Part shown: positions 1-10,352 of the stretch, one piece after another
How positions within the stretch are numbered: position 1 is the first letter of the stretch
How the letters are laid out: the number at the start of each line of letters is the position of its first letter
Source: Bradyrhizobium betae
GTDB taxonomy: Bacteria; Pseudomonadota; Alphaproteobacteria; Rhizobiales; Xanthobacteraceae
Length of the DNA: 64,000 nt
Assembly: GCF_004123905.1 (NCBI RefSeq)
Contig: NZ_MZXW01000053.1
Span: 248,001-312,000, forward strand
Direction of reading: 5' to 3'
The notes under the pieces: model-generated
The model's database searches: none
The model's input: the letters and a program-made list of their open reading frames with translations, nothing else
Told to the model about the DNA's origin: nothing
Made by a program: the position numbers and the translations under genes

Positions 1-2155
1 CCGGCGGCGGGGTCGGGGCCCCGAACAGCCGCTCGAAGAAGTTCGGGCCGGACGACGAGCCGAAGCCGCCGCCATTGTTGGCCACGGCCACGCCCGCGGG
101 CAGCGTCGTTGCCGGGCGTGAATAGCTCGGCTGCGAGTGCGCGACGACGTTCTCGAGATCCTTGCCGCGGCCGTTCTTCAGGATGTTGAGCATGGTCGCG
201 TCGCGGCCATAGACGTCCTTGCGGAATTGCAGCTTGCCGCCATCGTCCACAAACGCGGTCTGATAGGTGATGTTGACCGGGATCGGGGTCGGGAATTTCA
301 GGTCGACTTCGCCCTTGCCGTACATGCTGCGCACGCGCTCTGGCGTGTACTTCTCGTTCGGCATCGCGATGTTGAGCAACACCGACGCATATTGATCCGG
401 GTTCTGCACACGCATGCAGCCATGGCTGAAGGCGCGGTCGTCCCGGGCGAACAGGTTCTTGTCCGGCGTGTCGTGCTGATAGACCAGGAATTTGTTCGGG
501 AAGTTGAAGCGGATGCGGCCGAGCGCGTTGGCTTCACCGGGCGGCTGCGAGATGTGCACCGAGCCGTCGCGGTTCTGCTCGAGCTTCAGGCCCATGCGCT
601 GAAGCACGGTCGGATCCTGCTGCAATGCCGGCAGGTATTCGCCATAGACGATCGACGGCGGCACGTTCCAGGTCGGGTTGACCGTGATGTACTTCATCGT
701 CTCGGTCAGCAGCGGGGTGGCGTGCTGGCCCGGCTTGCCGGTGACGACGCGGGTGGTCCAGACCTGCTGGCCCCGCTGCATCACCTTCAGCGTGTAGTCG
801 GGAATGTTGAGGATGACATAGGCATCGCCCAGCGAGGGCACGCCGAGATCGCGCGGCAGCCAGCGCCAGCGCTCCATGTTCACCAGCACCACGTCGATCT
901 GCTTGTCGCGCTTCGGGGTGTTGATCGCCCTGACAGTCTTGTCGTCGAGAATGCCGGTCGCCTTCATCTCAACGCTGTTCTGGAATTTGCGCACGGCTTC
1001 GGCCACCGTCACGTCATAGCGGGTGTCGCTGGCGTTCTCGGCGAGGCCGAGCTTGGCGCGCAGTTGCGGCACGCGCGGATCGTCCATGACGATCTCCGCC
1101 TGCTTCTTGCCGGCCGGGGTGTATTTCAGCGCCGGGCCATCGGCAATCTCGACCACCGGGCCGCTACCCTGGCCACGCAGCTCCGCAAGCTTGGCCTTCA
1201 GCTCCTTGTAGAGCTTTTGCGGCGGGTTGTAGCTGTCGAGCGCTGCGGAGGCGTCAGCCGCGGTCGTGACCTTGACGAGCACGTCGCTCGGGTCGACCGG
1301 ATGTTCGGGATAGAGGATGTCGGCGCTGACCTGCGACCAGTGCATACGGCCGCTCTGCGCCTGGCGCGCATAGTCGAACATGCTGGCGGTGAGCTTCAGC
1401 TCGGCGTCCGCGAGCGCATCGGGGCTCGTGGCGGCGGCGAAATCCGGCACCGGATAATCGGCGGGGTTGAGACCGTCGGAGGCGGCATCCTTCAGCCGCG
1501 CGATCACGCCCTTGGCGGAGGCGGTCAGGCTGCCGGCTTGCGTCCAGACCGGCGCGAAGTCGCGTGCACCATAAAACTTCTCGATCGCGGCGCGCTCGTT
1601 CTTGCGGTCGAAATGGCGCGAGGTCTTGGCGCCGATGAGGTCCTTGAGCTTGTCGGCGACCGGCTGGTCGGCAGCGGGAACGTTGCTCGCGGCCTTCACG
1701 GGCTCGGCGGCCGGAGCCGCGGCAGTAGCAGGTGCCGCAGGCGCAGCCGGCGTGGCGGTCGCAGTGTCGGCCTTTGCCGGTTCAGTCGTTGCAGGTTCGA
1801 TCTTGGCCGTCTCGCTCTTCGGCGCCTCGGGCGCGGGCGTCGTTGCGACGTCGGAAGGCTTCGTCTCGACTTTGGCCGGGGCCGGGGCGGCTTCGGCCTT
1901 CACGGGTTCCTTCGTCGGCTCCCTTGCGGAGTCCTGCACCGTGGCGGTGGTGTCGAGCTTGATGTCGGAGGCGGTCGGGGGCGGGACGTTTGCGGGCTCG
2001 GGGCGCGGGATCGCGGCTTCGATCGCGAGCTCGGCCGCGCTGCTGCGCGCCTGATCCTGCGCCAGCGCCGAGCCGGCCGATACCGTGAGGAAGGTCGCCG
2101 CGACCGTCATCAGGACGCGGTCAAAGCCTCGACGGTGGTTCAAACAGTCACGCAT
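1..2155 (-). CDS. L,D-transpeptidase, YcbB/LdtD type (3' end outside window)
   Basis: Forms 3-3 cross-links in peptidoglycan in the periplasm (family knowledge). About 718 residues are visible; the stop lies beyond the left edge. Residues 1-32 are a signal peptide ending ALA-Q. Next comes a long Ala/Pro/Glu/Lys-rich linker to about residue 170, then the scaffold domain typical of YcbB-like enzymes (FYGARDFAPVW near 193). A PG_binding_1 domain follows (about 360-410), then the YkuD catalytic domain with the signature F-S-H-G-C-M-R-V; His578 and Cys580 are the catalytic pair. The visible end is Gly/Ser/Pro-rich. The ATG at 2153-2155 is chosen because it places the signal peptide at the N-terminus. 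The low-complexity linker probably spans the envelope, which is inference. Family assignment is firm; the exact paralogue is not. Confidence 0.93.
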   Translation of the reverse strand, partial: MRDCLNHRRGFDRVLMTVAATFLTVSAGSALAQDQARSSAAELAIEAAIPRPEPANVPPPTASDIKLDTTATVQDSAREPTKEPVKAEAAPAPAKVETKPSDVATTPAPEAPKSETAKIEPATTEPAKADTATATPAAPAAPATAAAPAAEPVKAASNVPAADQPVADKLKDLIGAKTSRHFDRKNERAAIEKFYGARDFAPVWTQAGSLTASAKGVIARLKDAASDGLNPADYPVPDFAAATSPDALADAELKLTASMFDYARQAQSGRMHWSQVSADILYPEHPVDPSDVLVKVTTAADASAALDSYNPPQKLYKELKAKLAELRGQGSGPVVEIADGPALKYTPAGKKQAEIVMDDPRVPQLRAKLGLAENASDTRYDVTVAEAVRKFQNSVEMKATGILDDKTVRAINTPKRDKQIDVVLVNMERWRWLPRDLGVPSLGDAYVILNIPDYTLKVMQRGQQVWTTRVVTGKPGQHATPLLTETMKYITVNPTWNVPPSIVYGEYLPALQQDPTVLQRMGLKLEQNRDGSVHISQPPGEANALGRIRFNFPNKFLVYQHDTPDKNLFARDDRAFSHGCMRVQNPDQYASVLLNIAMPNEKYTPERVRSMYGKGEVDLKFPTPIPVNITYQTAFVDDGGKLQFRKDVYGRDATMLNILKNGRGKDLENVVAHSQPSYSRPATTLPAGVAVANNGGGFGSSSGPNFFERLFGAPTPPP

Positions 2156-2501
2156 TGTGTCGCACCCCTCGGGTGAACTGTCCCTCGTGGAACAGCTTTC
2201 GTTATCGCCTATTGAGCTTCGGCTAAACCGCGCCGGCCTCTTGAAAGTTGCACGCCTGCACGCAACGATTCTTACGCAGACGATATACAGGCCCCGATTT
2301 CGCAGCCAGCGCTACCCGGGACAACTCACGACAAACTGACTTCAAGGGAGCCTCTTGGCAACGGATTGTGCGCTTGCAGCACGCGCTTTTCCCTCTGTCT
2401 GTCACTTCCAAGTCACGGTTCAAGTCGCCGCCGAATTTTGCCGTAATTCAACGGCTTGCAGCGGCCTTGTCGGGTCGCGCGAACCTCCGTTCGCATGAGG
2501 C
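2156..2501. other. Intergenic stretch, probable promoter region of the L,D-transpeptidase
   Basis: These 346 bases lie between two genes on the minus strand. I find no convincing coding frame. They hold a small perfect hairpin (GCGAAC-CTCC-GTTCGC) just after the sigma-54 regulator's stop, without a U-run, and an inverted repeat GTTGC...GCAAC at 2247-2266. I cannot assign a promoter with confidence. Confidence 0.4.
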
Positions 2502-4001
<1,500 letters not shown>

Positions 4002-4128
4002 GGTGTTCCCCGCACGCTACTACTATCTGTCTCGAATCGGGGCACTCTGGCCGAAGCCGATTAACGCACTCTTAAACCTTGATGCCCCCGCCCGCCGTCG
4101 CGATTGTTGAACACAGGTTTCCCACACA

Positions 4129-6039
4129 ATGAATTCGCGCTCCAAATCTGCTCTCAAGAAGTCTGCCTTGAAGAAGCCCGCTCTCCGCAAGCCAGCCACC
4201 AAGACATCCGCCGTCAAGAAATCCGCCACCAAGGCAAAACCCTCCAGCAAGCCTGCGAGCAAGACCGACAAGCTTCCGGAGTGGAACCTGGCCGATCTCT
4301 ATTCCGGGATCGATGCGCCGGAAGTGGCGCGTGATCTCGCAAAGATGGATGCCGATTGCGTCGCGTTCGAGACGGACTTCAAGGGCAAGCTCGCGACAGG
4401 GACAGCAAATGAAGATGGCGGAAAATGGCTCGCGAGAGCCGTGCGACGCTATGAGGCGATCGACGATCTGGCCGGCCGTCTCGGCTCCTATGCCGGTCTC
4501 ATCCATGCCGGCGACAGCGTTGACCCCAAGATTTCAAAGTTTTACGGCGATGTCTCGGAGCGGCTGACGGCGGCGTCCACGCATCTGCTGTTCTTCGCGC
4601 TCGAGCTCAACCGTGTCGATGACGATATTTTGAACCGCGCGATGGAGGCGCCGGAGCTCGCGTATTACCGTCCGTGGATCGAGGATCTGCGCAAGGAGAA
4701 GCCGTACCAGCTCGACGACAAGCTCGAGCAGCTCTTCCTGGAGAAGTCGCAGACCGGCTATTCCGCCTTCAACCGGCTGTTCGACCAGACCATCTCCGGC
4801 CTGCGCTTCAAGGTCGGCGCAAAAGAACTCGCGATCGAGCCGACGCTCAATTTCCTGCAGGATCGTGACGGTGCCAAGCGCAAGGCCGCCGCCGAAGCGC
4901 TGGCAAAGACCTTCAAGGCCCATGAGCGCACTTTTGCGCTGATCACCAACACGCTGGCCAAGGACAAGGATATCTCCGACCGCTGGCGCGGCTTTCAGGA
5001 CGTTGCGGATTCCCGCCATCTGAACAACCGCGTCGAGCGCGAGGTGGTGGATGCGCTGGTCGCCTCGGTGCGCGCGGCCTACCCAAAGCTGTCGCATCGC
5101 TATTACGCGCTGAAGGCGAAGTGGTTCGGCAGGAAGCGGCTGGCTTATTGGGACCGCAACGCGCCGCTGCCGTTCGCGGCGACCGATGTCATCGGCTGGC
5201 CCGACGCGCGCAACATGGTGCTGACGGCCTATCGCGGCTTCTCGCCCAAAATGGCCGACATCGCCGAACGCTTCTTCACCGATCGCTGGATCGACGCGCC
5301 GGTGCGTCCGGGCAAGGCGCCGGGTGCGTTCTCGCATCCGACCACGCCCTCGGCGCATCCCTACGTGCTGATGAACTACCAGGGCAAGCCGCGCGACGTG
5401 ATGACGCTCGCGCATGAGCTCGGCCATGGCGTGCACCAGGTGCTCGCGGCCAAGAACGGCGCGCTGATGGCGCCGACGCCGCTGACGCTGGCGGAGACTG
5501 CAAGCGTGTTCGGCGAGATGCTGACCTTCCGCCGGCTGCTGGCGCAAACCAAGAGCGCAAAGCAGCGTCAGGCGCTGCTCGCTGGCAAGGTCGAGGACAT
5601 GATCAACACCGTGGTGCGGCAGATCGCGTTCTATTCGTTCGAGCGCGCGGTCCACACCGAGCGCAAGAACGGCGAGCTGACGGCGACGCGGCTCGGCGAG
5701 ATCTGGCTGTCGGTGCAGGGCGAGAGCCTGGGCCCCGCGATCGAGATCAAGGCGGGCTACGAGAATTACTGGATGTACATCCCGCACTTCATCCACTCGC
5801 CGTTCTATGTCTACGCTTACGCGTTCGGCGATTGCCTCGTGAACTCGCTCTACGCCGTCTACGAGAACGCCGCCGAAGGCTTTGCCGAGCGCTACCTCGA
5901 CATGCTCGCCGCCGGCGGCACCAAGCATTACTCCGAGCTGCTGCGGCCATTCGGGCTCGATGCCAAGGATCCAAAGTTCTGGGACGGCGGTCTCTCGGTC
6001 ATCGCCGGCATGATCGACGAGCTGGAGGCGATGGGCTGA
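4129..6039 (+). CDS. pepF: M3 family oligoendopeptidase F
   Basis: A cytosolic zinc metallopeptidase that trims short peptides (family knowledge). It has 636 residues. The zinc motif H-E-L-G-H is at 429-433 in T-L-A-H-E-L-G-H-G-V-H, with the downstream Glu of the third ligand in L-T-L-A-E-T-A-S-V-F-G-E-M. The first ~45 residues form a separate Lys/Ser/Ala/Pro-rich tail made of degenerate K-S-A-L-K-K units that is not part of the M3 fold. The ATG at 4129 keeps this tail. A later start near 4250 cannot be excluded, since no strong ribosome-binding site is visible before 4129. The gene is monocistronic and followed by a GC-rich hairpin. Confidence 0.93.
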   Translation: MNSRSKSALKKSALKKPALRKPATKTSAVKKSATKAKPSSKPASKTDKLPEWNLADLYSGIDAPEVARDLAKMDADCVAFETDFKGKLATGTANEDGGKWLARAVRRYEAIDDLAGRLGSYAGLIHAGDSVDPKISKFYGDVSERLTAASTHLLFFALELNRVDDDILNRAMEAPELAYYRPWIEDLRKEKPYQLDDKLEQLFLEKSQTGYSAFNRLFDQTISGLRFKVGAKELAIEPTLNFLQDRDGAKRKAAAEALAKTFKAHERTFALITNTLAKDKDISDRWRGFQDVADSRHLNNRVEREVVDALVASVRAAYPKLSHRYYALKAKWFGRKRLAYWDRNAPLPFAATDVIGWPDARNMVLTAYRGFSPKMADIAERFFTDRWIDAPVRPGKAPGAFSHPTTPSAHPYVLMNYQGKPRDVMTLAHELGHGVHQVLAAKNGALMAPTPLTLAETASVFGEMLTFRRLLAQTKSAKQRQALLAGKVEDMINTVVRQIAFYSFERAVHTERKNGELTATRLGEIWLSVQGESLGPAIEIKAGYENYWMYIPHFIHSPFYVYAYAFGDCLVNSLYAVYENAAEGFAERYLDMLAAGGTKHYSELLRPFGLDAKDPKFWDGGLSVIAGMIDELEAMG

Positions 6040-6045
6040 AGCGGC

Positions 6046-6072
6046 GGGCCGCGTGTGCCTGACGCGCGGCCC
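6046..6072 (+). terminator. GC-rich hairpin after pepF
   Basis: GGGCCGCG and CGCGGCCC form a perfect 8-bp stem with an 11-nt loop, starting 7 bases after the pepF stop. A second small hairpin (GGGAA-CTC-TTCCC) follows immediately. There is no U-run, so termination efficiency is uncertain. Confidence 0.55.
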
Positions 6073-6286
6073 GGGAACTCTTCCCAAACCCGGCCGGTGT
6101 CGCCCATTCAGGCGGCACCTGCCGGGTTCCAGCCGGCGCATTGCCGTGCGATTTTCGCGATCGCACGCGCCTGCGATGTAGGATTGAACGTTTGAATCCC
6201 CGGCGAGACTTATTTTCATAAGGCTATTTTTTATTCCATTTTACAACCATTGATTGCCGGTGCTCCGCCGCCCAGGGGAGGCACGC

Positions 6287-9253
6287 ATGCTCGATCAGGT
6301 CCGGCCGACGCAGCTCGTTGAAGCTCGCACGCCTCGCTCCACTGAGGAAATGCCGTGGTGCGAGAAGCACCACCAGATCGTTCGCGATGAAATCGAAGCG
6401 ATCAACACAAGGCGCGAGGATGCGCGCCAGATCCGCACGGATGGTCTGCAATCCTGCCAGATGCTCGACGTCACCGGGCTCGCATTGTCAGGCGGCGGCA
6501 TTCGCTCCTCGGCGCTTTGCCTCGGCGTCCTCCAGGCGTTGAACCACCACAATCTGTTCCGGCGGATCGACTACCTCTCGACCGTCTCCGGCGGCGGCTA
6601 TATCGGCACCTCGCTCAGCGCGACCATGACGGTGGCGCGGCGTTTCGTGTTCGGGGAGAGGCCCTCGGGCGGCACCGCGACCGCGAACGAAATCAGCGAT
6701 ACCGCCTCCGTCGGGCATATCAGGAATTGCTCCAATTATCTGATCCCCGCCGGGGTGCGCGATCTGCTTACCGGCATTGCCATCGTGGTACGCGGGCTGG
6801 TCGCCAATATCGGGATCATCCTTCCGATCGTGCTGATGCTGGCGGCAGTCACCATCTGGTCGACGCCGACGCGGAAATGCCTGACGGTCGCAAACCTGTT
6901 CGGCGTCAGCATCGGCGATTCCAGCGGGTGCGAGCTGCACGATTTCGGCTTCGTGAATCAGCACGGATTCACGGCGGTCGGTGCCATCGTCGGCGCAATC
7001 CTGCTTGCGTGCGGCGTGTTGGCTTATTTCGGCTCGCGATCCGAAAGGGGCAGCGGTCCCGCCATCGTGTACGTCTACGCCGCCGGCATCGTCGTCGTGG
7101 TCGGTGCCGCCTGCGACTTCGCGCGGGTGCTCCAGGTGAAGAATTTCGCGCTCACCCTTGCGACGACGATCATCGTGATCGGACTCTTTTTCCTGTGGGC
7201 GATCGTGCGGTCCTTCGCCCGCCCGAGTCATCGCCAGGAATTTCGCTCGCACCTGCCGACCGTGGGGGCGACCTTCATGGTCCTGCTGGCAGCCATCGCC
7301 TTCTTCGAATTTCAGCCGTTCATGCTGCGGCAGATGTTCGATGTTGCCGACAGCAGCGTGATCGGCGGGCCGGTCGGCGGCGTCGCGGTGACCTGGATCC
7401 AGTCGCTTGCCGCCGTCGCGGCACCGATCGGGGTGTTCGTCACCGCGTTCCGGCAGCAATTCCTCGAACTGTTGAAGGGCAACAGCGTATCCTCGCAGCG
7501 GGGATCGATGCTGCTAGCGGTCGTTGCCAAGATCGCGCTCTGGATCGCCGGCCTCGCCTTGCCGCTGATCATCTGGGTCGCTTATCTCAATCTGTCCTAT
7601 TGGGGGATCTCCAACGACATCTTCAGGGATTGCTCGGCCCAGACCGAACAGAGGGACTGCATCGCCAAGGCGAAACTGAACGCATCGCTTCCCGGAGGCC
7701 TTGCAGGCAAGGTCCAGCTCGACCGGAACGCCGCCATCGAACTTGCCGAGAAGGTTGAGCCGTCCCCCGAGCCGCGCGTTGATATGAACTCGGATCGGCT
7801 GGCGACCTGGCACGCACCGGCGTGGCTCCAAGCTGCAGCCCAATGGCTCACGCGAAAGGTGCGGCCGCGCTTCCCGCAACTGTTCCAGGGGACCGCGTCC
7901 GACGCAGCCTATTCCTACACCCTGCCGGTGATTGTCCTGTATGCGCTGACGGGCTTGTTGCTGTTCCTGGTCTCCTGGCTTTTGACGCCGAATGCCAACT
8001 CGCTGCACCGGCTCTACCGCGACCGGTTGAGCAAAGCCTTCCTGTTCGACCCGACCCGGCCGGCCGAGAGCGATCTCGCACGCGCCGAGGCCAGTCTCGA
8101 CCAGGGCCGCGACTTCAAGCCGCTCGATCGCATAAAGCTGAGCGACCTCTATGGCGTCGCGAATGCAGGCGACCCTGATGGCAGCGAACAAGCCGGGGCC
8201 ACGCTGCTGGCGCCTTATCACCTCATCAACACCGCGCTGAACATCCAGGGTTCGGATTTTGCCAACCGGCGTGGCCGCAACGCCGACTTCTTCATGTTCT
8301 CACCGCGCAATGTCGGGAGCGAGGCGACCGGCTACGCGGCGACACTGGCCGTCGAGAGGGCCGAGCAAAGTCTCGACCTCGCCACGGCGATGGCGATCTC
8401 CGGAGCGGCTGCGTCGTCGAACATGGGGTCGAACTCGATCCGCGCGTTGACGCCGACGCTCGCGCTTCTCAACGTCCGGCTCGGCTATTGGCTGAGGAAT
8501 CCGCGCTACGTGAGCGCGCGCTGGTTCCGCCGCTTCTCGCCGCTCTATTTCTGGTCGGAAATCTCCGGCCGTCTCTATGAGAACAGCGACGGCGTCTATC
8601 TCACCGACGGCGGCCATATCGAGAATCTCGGCGTCTATGAGCTGCTGCGCCGGCGTTGCCGGGTCATCATCGCCGTGGATGCGGAAGCGGACACGCCGAT
8701 GAACTTCGCCTCGCTGATGACGCTGCAGCGTTATGCCCGCATCGATCTCGGCGTCCGGATCGATCTGCCCTGGATGCCGATCCACGAGCGCACGCGGGCG
8801 GTGATGGCGTGCAATGCGGACCCGGCGACGTCCCGAGGCCGGCGCGATGACAAGCCGATCGATCACGTCCATGTCGCCATCGGCACCATCGATTATGGCG
8901 CCGGCGACACCGGCTATCTCGTCTATCTCAAGTCGTCCCTGACCGGAGACGAGAATGATTACATCCGCGACTATGGGCGGCGGCACGCCGCGTTCCCGCA
9001 CGAGACCACGGGCGACCAGTTCTTCTCCGAAGAGCAGTTCGAGGTCTATCGCGCGCTCGGTTTCCACATGGCCCACGGCTTCCTGTCCGGCGACAATCCG
9101 GTGGCCGTCGGATGCGGCGTCGATCCGCATACGGCCCGATTTAACGAGCCGGGCGAGGCGGTGATCGATGAGGTCCGCCGCGCCCTGGGGTGGCCGGTCA
9201 TCGACCGGCCCGTCACCGCAGCAGGCGCGATCGCCGTGCTGGATCAGGGTTAG
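6287..9253 (+). CDS. Large membrane-embedded patatin-like phospholipase
   Basis: A predicted lipid acyl hydrolase of 988 residues. The oxyanion motif S-G-G-G-I-R is near 68-73. The nucleophile Ser101 sits in L-S-T-V-S-G-G-G-Y-I-G. The second catalytic residue is Asp774 in Y-L-T-D-G-G-H-I-E-N-L-G. Between these two halves of the patatin fold lie about eight hydrophobic segments (roughly residues 155-425 and 540-570), including I-G-I-I-L-P-I-V-L-M-L and V-A-K-I-A-L-W-I-A-G-L. The enzyme is therefore anchored in a membrane rather than soluble. The ATG at 6287 is chosen because AGGGGAGG lies 5 bases upstream; an in-frame TTG at 6254 has no such support. Typical patatins are 250-400 residues. The substrate is unknown. 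The gene is followed by a toxin-antitoxin pair. Confidence 0.88.
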   Translation: MLDQVRPTQLVEARTPRSTEEMPWCEKHHQIVRDEIEAINTRREDARQIRTDGLQSCQMLDVTGLALSGGGIRSSALCLGVLQALNHHNLFRRIDYLSTVSGGGYIGTSLSATMTVARRFVFGERPSGGTATANEISDTASVGHIRNCSNYLIPAGVRDLLTGIAIVVRGLVANIGIILPIVLMLAAVTIWSTPTRKCLTVANLFGVSIGDSSGCELHDFGFVNQHGFTAVGAIVGAILLACGVLAYFGSRSERGSGPAIVYVYAAGIVVVVGAACDFARVLQVKNFALTLATTIIVIGLFFLWAIVRSFARPSHRQEFRSHLPTVGATFMVLLAAIAFFEFQPFMLRQMFDVADSSVIGGPVGGVAVTWIQSLAAVAAPIGVFVTAFRQQFLELLKGNSVSSQRGSMLLAVVAKIALWIAGLALPLIIWVAYLNLSYWGISNDIFRDCSAQTEQRDCIAKAKLNASLPGGLAGKVQLDRNAAIELAEKVEPSPEPRVDMNSDRLATWHAPAWLQAAAQWLTRKVRPRFPQLFQGTASDAAYSYTLPVIVLYALTGLLLFLVSWLLTPNANSLHRLYRDRLSKAFLFDPTRPAESDLARAEASLDQGRDFKPLDRIKLSDLYGVANAGDPDGSEQAGATLLAPYHLINTALNIQGSDFANRRGRNADFFMFSPRNVGSEATGYAATLAVERAEQSLDLATAMAISGAAASSNMGSNSIRALTPTLALLNVRLGYWLRNPRYVSARWFRRFSPLYFWSEISGRLYENSDGVYLTDGGHIENLGVYELLRRRCRVIIAVDAEADTPMNFASLMTLQRYARIDLGVRIDLPWMPIHERTRAVMACNADPATSRGRRDDKPIDHVHVAIGTIDYGAGDTGYLVYLKSSLTGDENDYIRDYGRRHAAFPHETTGDQFFSEEQFEVYRALGFHMAHGFLSGDNPVAVGCGVDPHTARFNEPGEAVIDEVRRALGWPVIDRPVTAAGAIAVLDQG

Positions 9254-9270
9254 GGGACGTAAAACATTTG

Positions 9271-9310
9271 TTGAACGGCCGCCAGTGGGGCGTTATACAC
9301 ATGTATAACG
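9271..9310 (+). promoter_or_regulatory. Promoter and palindromic operator of the AbrB/Doc module
   Basis: A sigma-70-like promoter is visible: TTGAAC at 9271-9276, a 17-bp spacer, then TATACA at 9294-9299. A perfect inverted repeat, CGTTATAC-ACAT-GTATAACG (9291-9310), covers the -10 box. A protein bound there would block transcription, as expected for antitoxin autorepression. Binding by the downstream AbrB-type protein is inference. Confidence 0.7.
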
Positions 9311-9330
9311 TGCTGACCGGAGGCTAGGTC

Positions 9331-9555
9331 ATGAAGATCGAAATCAAGAAGATCGGCAATTCAGACGGTCTGCTGCTGCCCCGCGAGTTGATGCAGCGGC
9401 TCGATCTCAAGCGCGGACAGCAATTGCACATCGTGGAATTACCCGGGGGTGGTTTTCAGTTGCTGCCCTACGATCCCGACTTCGAGCGGACGATGGAAAT
9501 CGCCGACGAGGTGATGGACAAGTATCGCGACACGCTCGCTGCGCTTGCAAAATAG
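9331..9555 (+). CDS. AbrB/MazE-type antitoxin
   Basis: A 74-residue protein with the swapped-hairpin AbrB fold at residues 1-45 (M-K-I-E-I-K-K-I-G-N-S-D-G-L-L-L-P; the I-x-K-I-G-N-S-x-G-x-x-L-P pattern is typical). An acidic helical tail follows (F-E-R-T-M-E-I-A-D-E-V-M), of the kind that neutralises a partner toxin. GGAGG lies 7 bases before the ATG. The Doc-type toxin follows after 12 bases, so the two form one operon. The N-terminal domain should bind the palindrome over the promoter at 9291-9310. Confidence 0.88.
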   Translation: MKIEIKKIGNSDGLLLPRELMQRLDLKRGQQLHIVELPGGGFQLLPYDPDFERTMEIADEVMDKYRDTLAALAK

Positions 9556-9567
9556 TCGGCGACGCGC

Positions 9568-9963
9568 ATGAGCGATCTTCAGGAGCCGCTCTGGATCACC
9601 TACGAGCAGGCTGTCGCAATTCATAGCCGGCAACTCCGTCGTTTCGGCGGAGCGCCGGGATTGCGCGATGAAGGGATGCTGCGTTCGGCGTTGGAGCGGC
9701 CGATCAACAAATGGCGCGACGAGCAGGCGCCGCTCGACGAGCTTGCTGCAGCCTATGCATTCGGGCTTGCGAAGAATCACGCGTTTGTCGACGGAAACAA
9801 GCGCATCGCTTTCATGGCGATGATGGTATTTCTTCACAAGAACGGCGTGGTCTTCAGTCCCGATCCTGCAGAAGCGACGGCGATCATCCTCTCGCTCGCC
9901 GCCGGTGAAGTCAGCGAGCAGAGCCTGACACGCTGGATTCGCGACAATCTGGATTCCAAATGA
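9568..9963 (+). CDS. doc: Death-on-curing (Doc) family toxin
   Basis: A 131-residue Fic/Doc-fold protein. The active-site loop reads H-A-F-V-D-G-N-K-R (near residues 71-79). Lys replaces the second Gly of canonical Fic AMP-transferases; in phage P1 Doc this form phosphorylates EF-Tu and halts translation (established for P1 Doc, inferred here). The N-terminal I-T-Y-E-Q-A-V-A-I-H and G-G-A-P-G-L-R-D-E-G-M-L-R-S-A-L-E-R-P segments are also typical of Doc. It is co-transcribed with the AbrB-type antitoxin rather than a Phd-type one. All catalytic residues are present, so the toxin is probably functional. Confidence 0.9.
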   Translation: MSDLQEPLWITYEQAVAIHSRQLRRFGGAPGLRDEGMLRSALERPINKWRDEQAPLDELAAAYAFGLAKNHAFVDGNKRIAFMAMMVFLHKNGVVFSPDPAEATAIILSLAAGEVSEQSLTRWIRDNLDSK

Positions 9964-10060
9964 CCTGATTTGCGGCAAAACCGCGTCTGCCTGCCGTTGC
10001 CCTGCCCGAAGGATTAAGGTATCCCAGCCCAAGAATTCGACTTTCGACCGGGGACAATCG

Positions 10061-10213
10061 ATGGCTGACCATAGCGAAGTGGCGTACACCACTGCTGACG
10101 GCAACGACTATGTTGCTCACGAGCAGACCTATGAGGGCTTCATCAAGCTGGTGAAGTACGGAACGGCCTCGGTTGCGCTCATCGTCATCCTGATGGCGAT
10201 CTTCCTGACCTGA
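10061..10213 (+). CDS. aa3-type cytochrome c oxidase subunit IV
   Basis: A 50-residue protein: a short polar N-terminus (M-A-D-H-S-E-V-A-Y), the segment D-Y-V-A-H-E-Q-T-Y-E-G-F-I-K-L, then one membrane helix (A-S-V-A-L-I-V-I-L-M-A-I-F-L-T). This pattern matches the small alphaproteobacterial subunit IV of aa3 oxidases (COX4_pro_2 family), which packs beside the catalytic subunits in the inner membrane. The codons and stop are clear. It lies 139 bases upstream of the transhydrogenase genes on the same strand; a hairpin separates them. Confidence 0.85.
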   Translation: MADHSEVAYTTADGNDYVAHEQTYEGFIKLVKYGTASVALIVILMAIFLT

Positions 10214-10270
10214 TCCAGCGCCTGCTGCATCCGCCAACGCCGGCGGCTGCTTATAAAATTTGCATACAAG

Positions 10271-10286
10271 CCGGTTCCAAAACCGG
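10271..10286. promoter_or_regulatory. Perfect inverted repeat upstream of pntA1
   Basis: CCGGTT-CCAA-AACCGG lies 66 bases before the pntA1 start, next to an AT-rich stretch (TTATAAAATTTGCATA). It may be an operator or a weak terminator for the cytochrome oxidase subunit gene. The sequence alone does not decide. Confidence 0.4.
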
Positions 10287-10352
10287 TATCCAACGTTGCG
10301 GGAGTGACGCTAAGTTCGCGTGCGCGTTTTTGCCCGCGTCGCCGGAGGGCCT

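Noticed and set aside
137..2176. Long open frame on the plus strand
   Set aside because: It is antisense to the L,D-transpeptidase, has no recognisable domain and an Arg/His/Gly-rich composition typical of a shadow frame in GC-rich DNA.
4534..6219. Long open frame on the minus strand opposite pepF
   Set aside because: No domain, no ribosome-binding site and shadow-like composition; pepF has complete catalytic motifs on the other strand.
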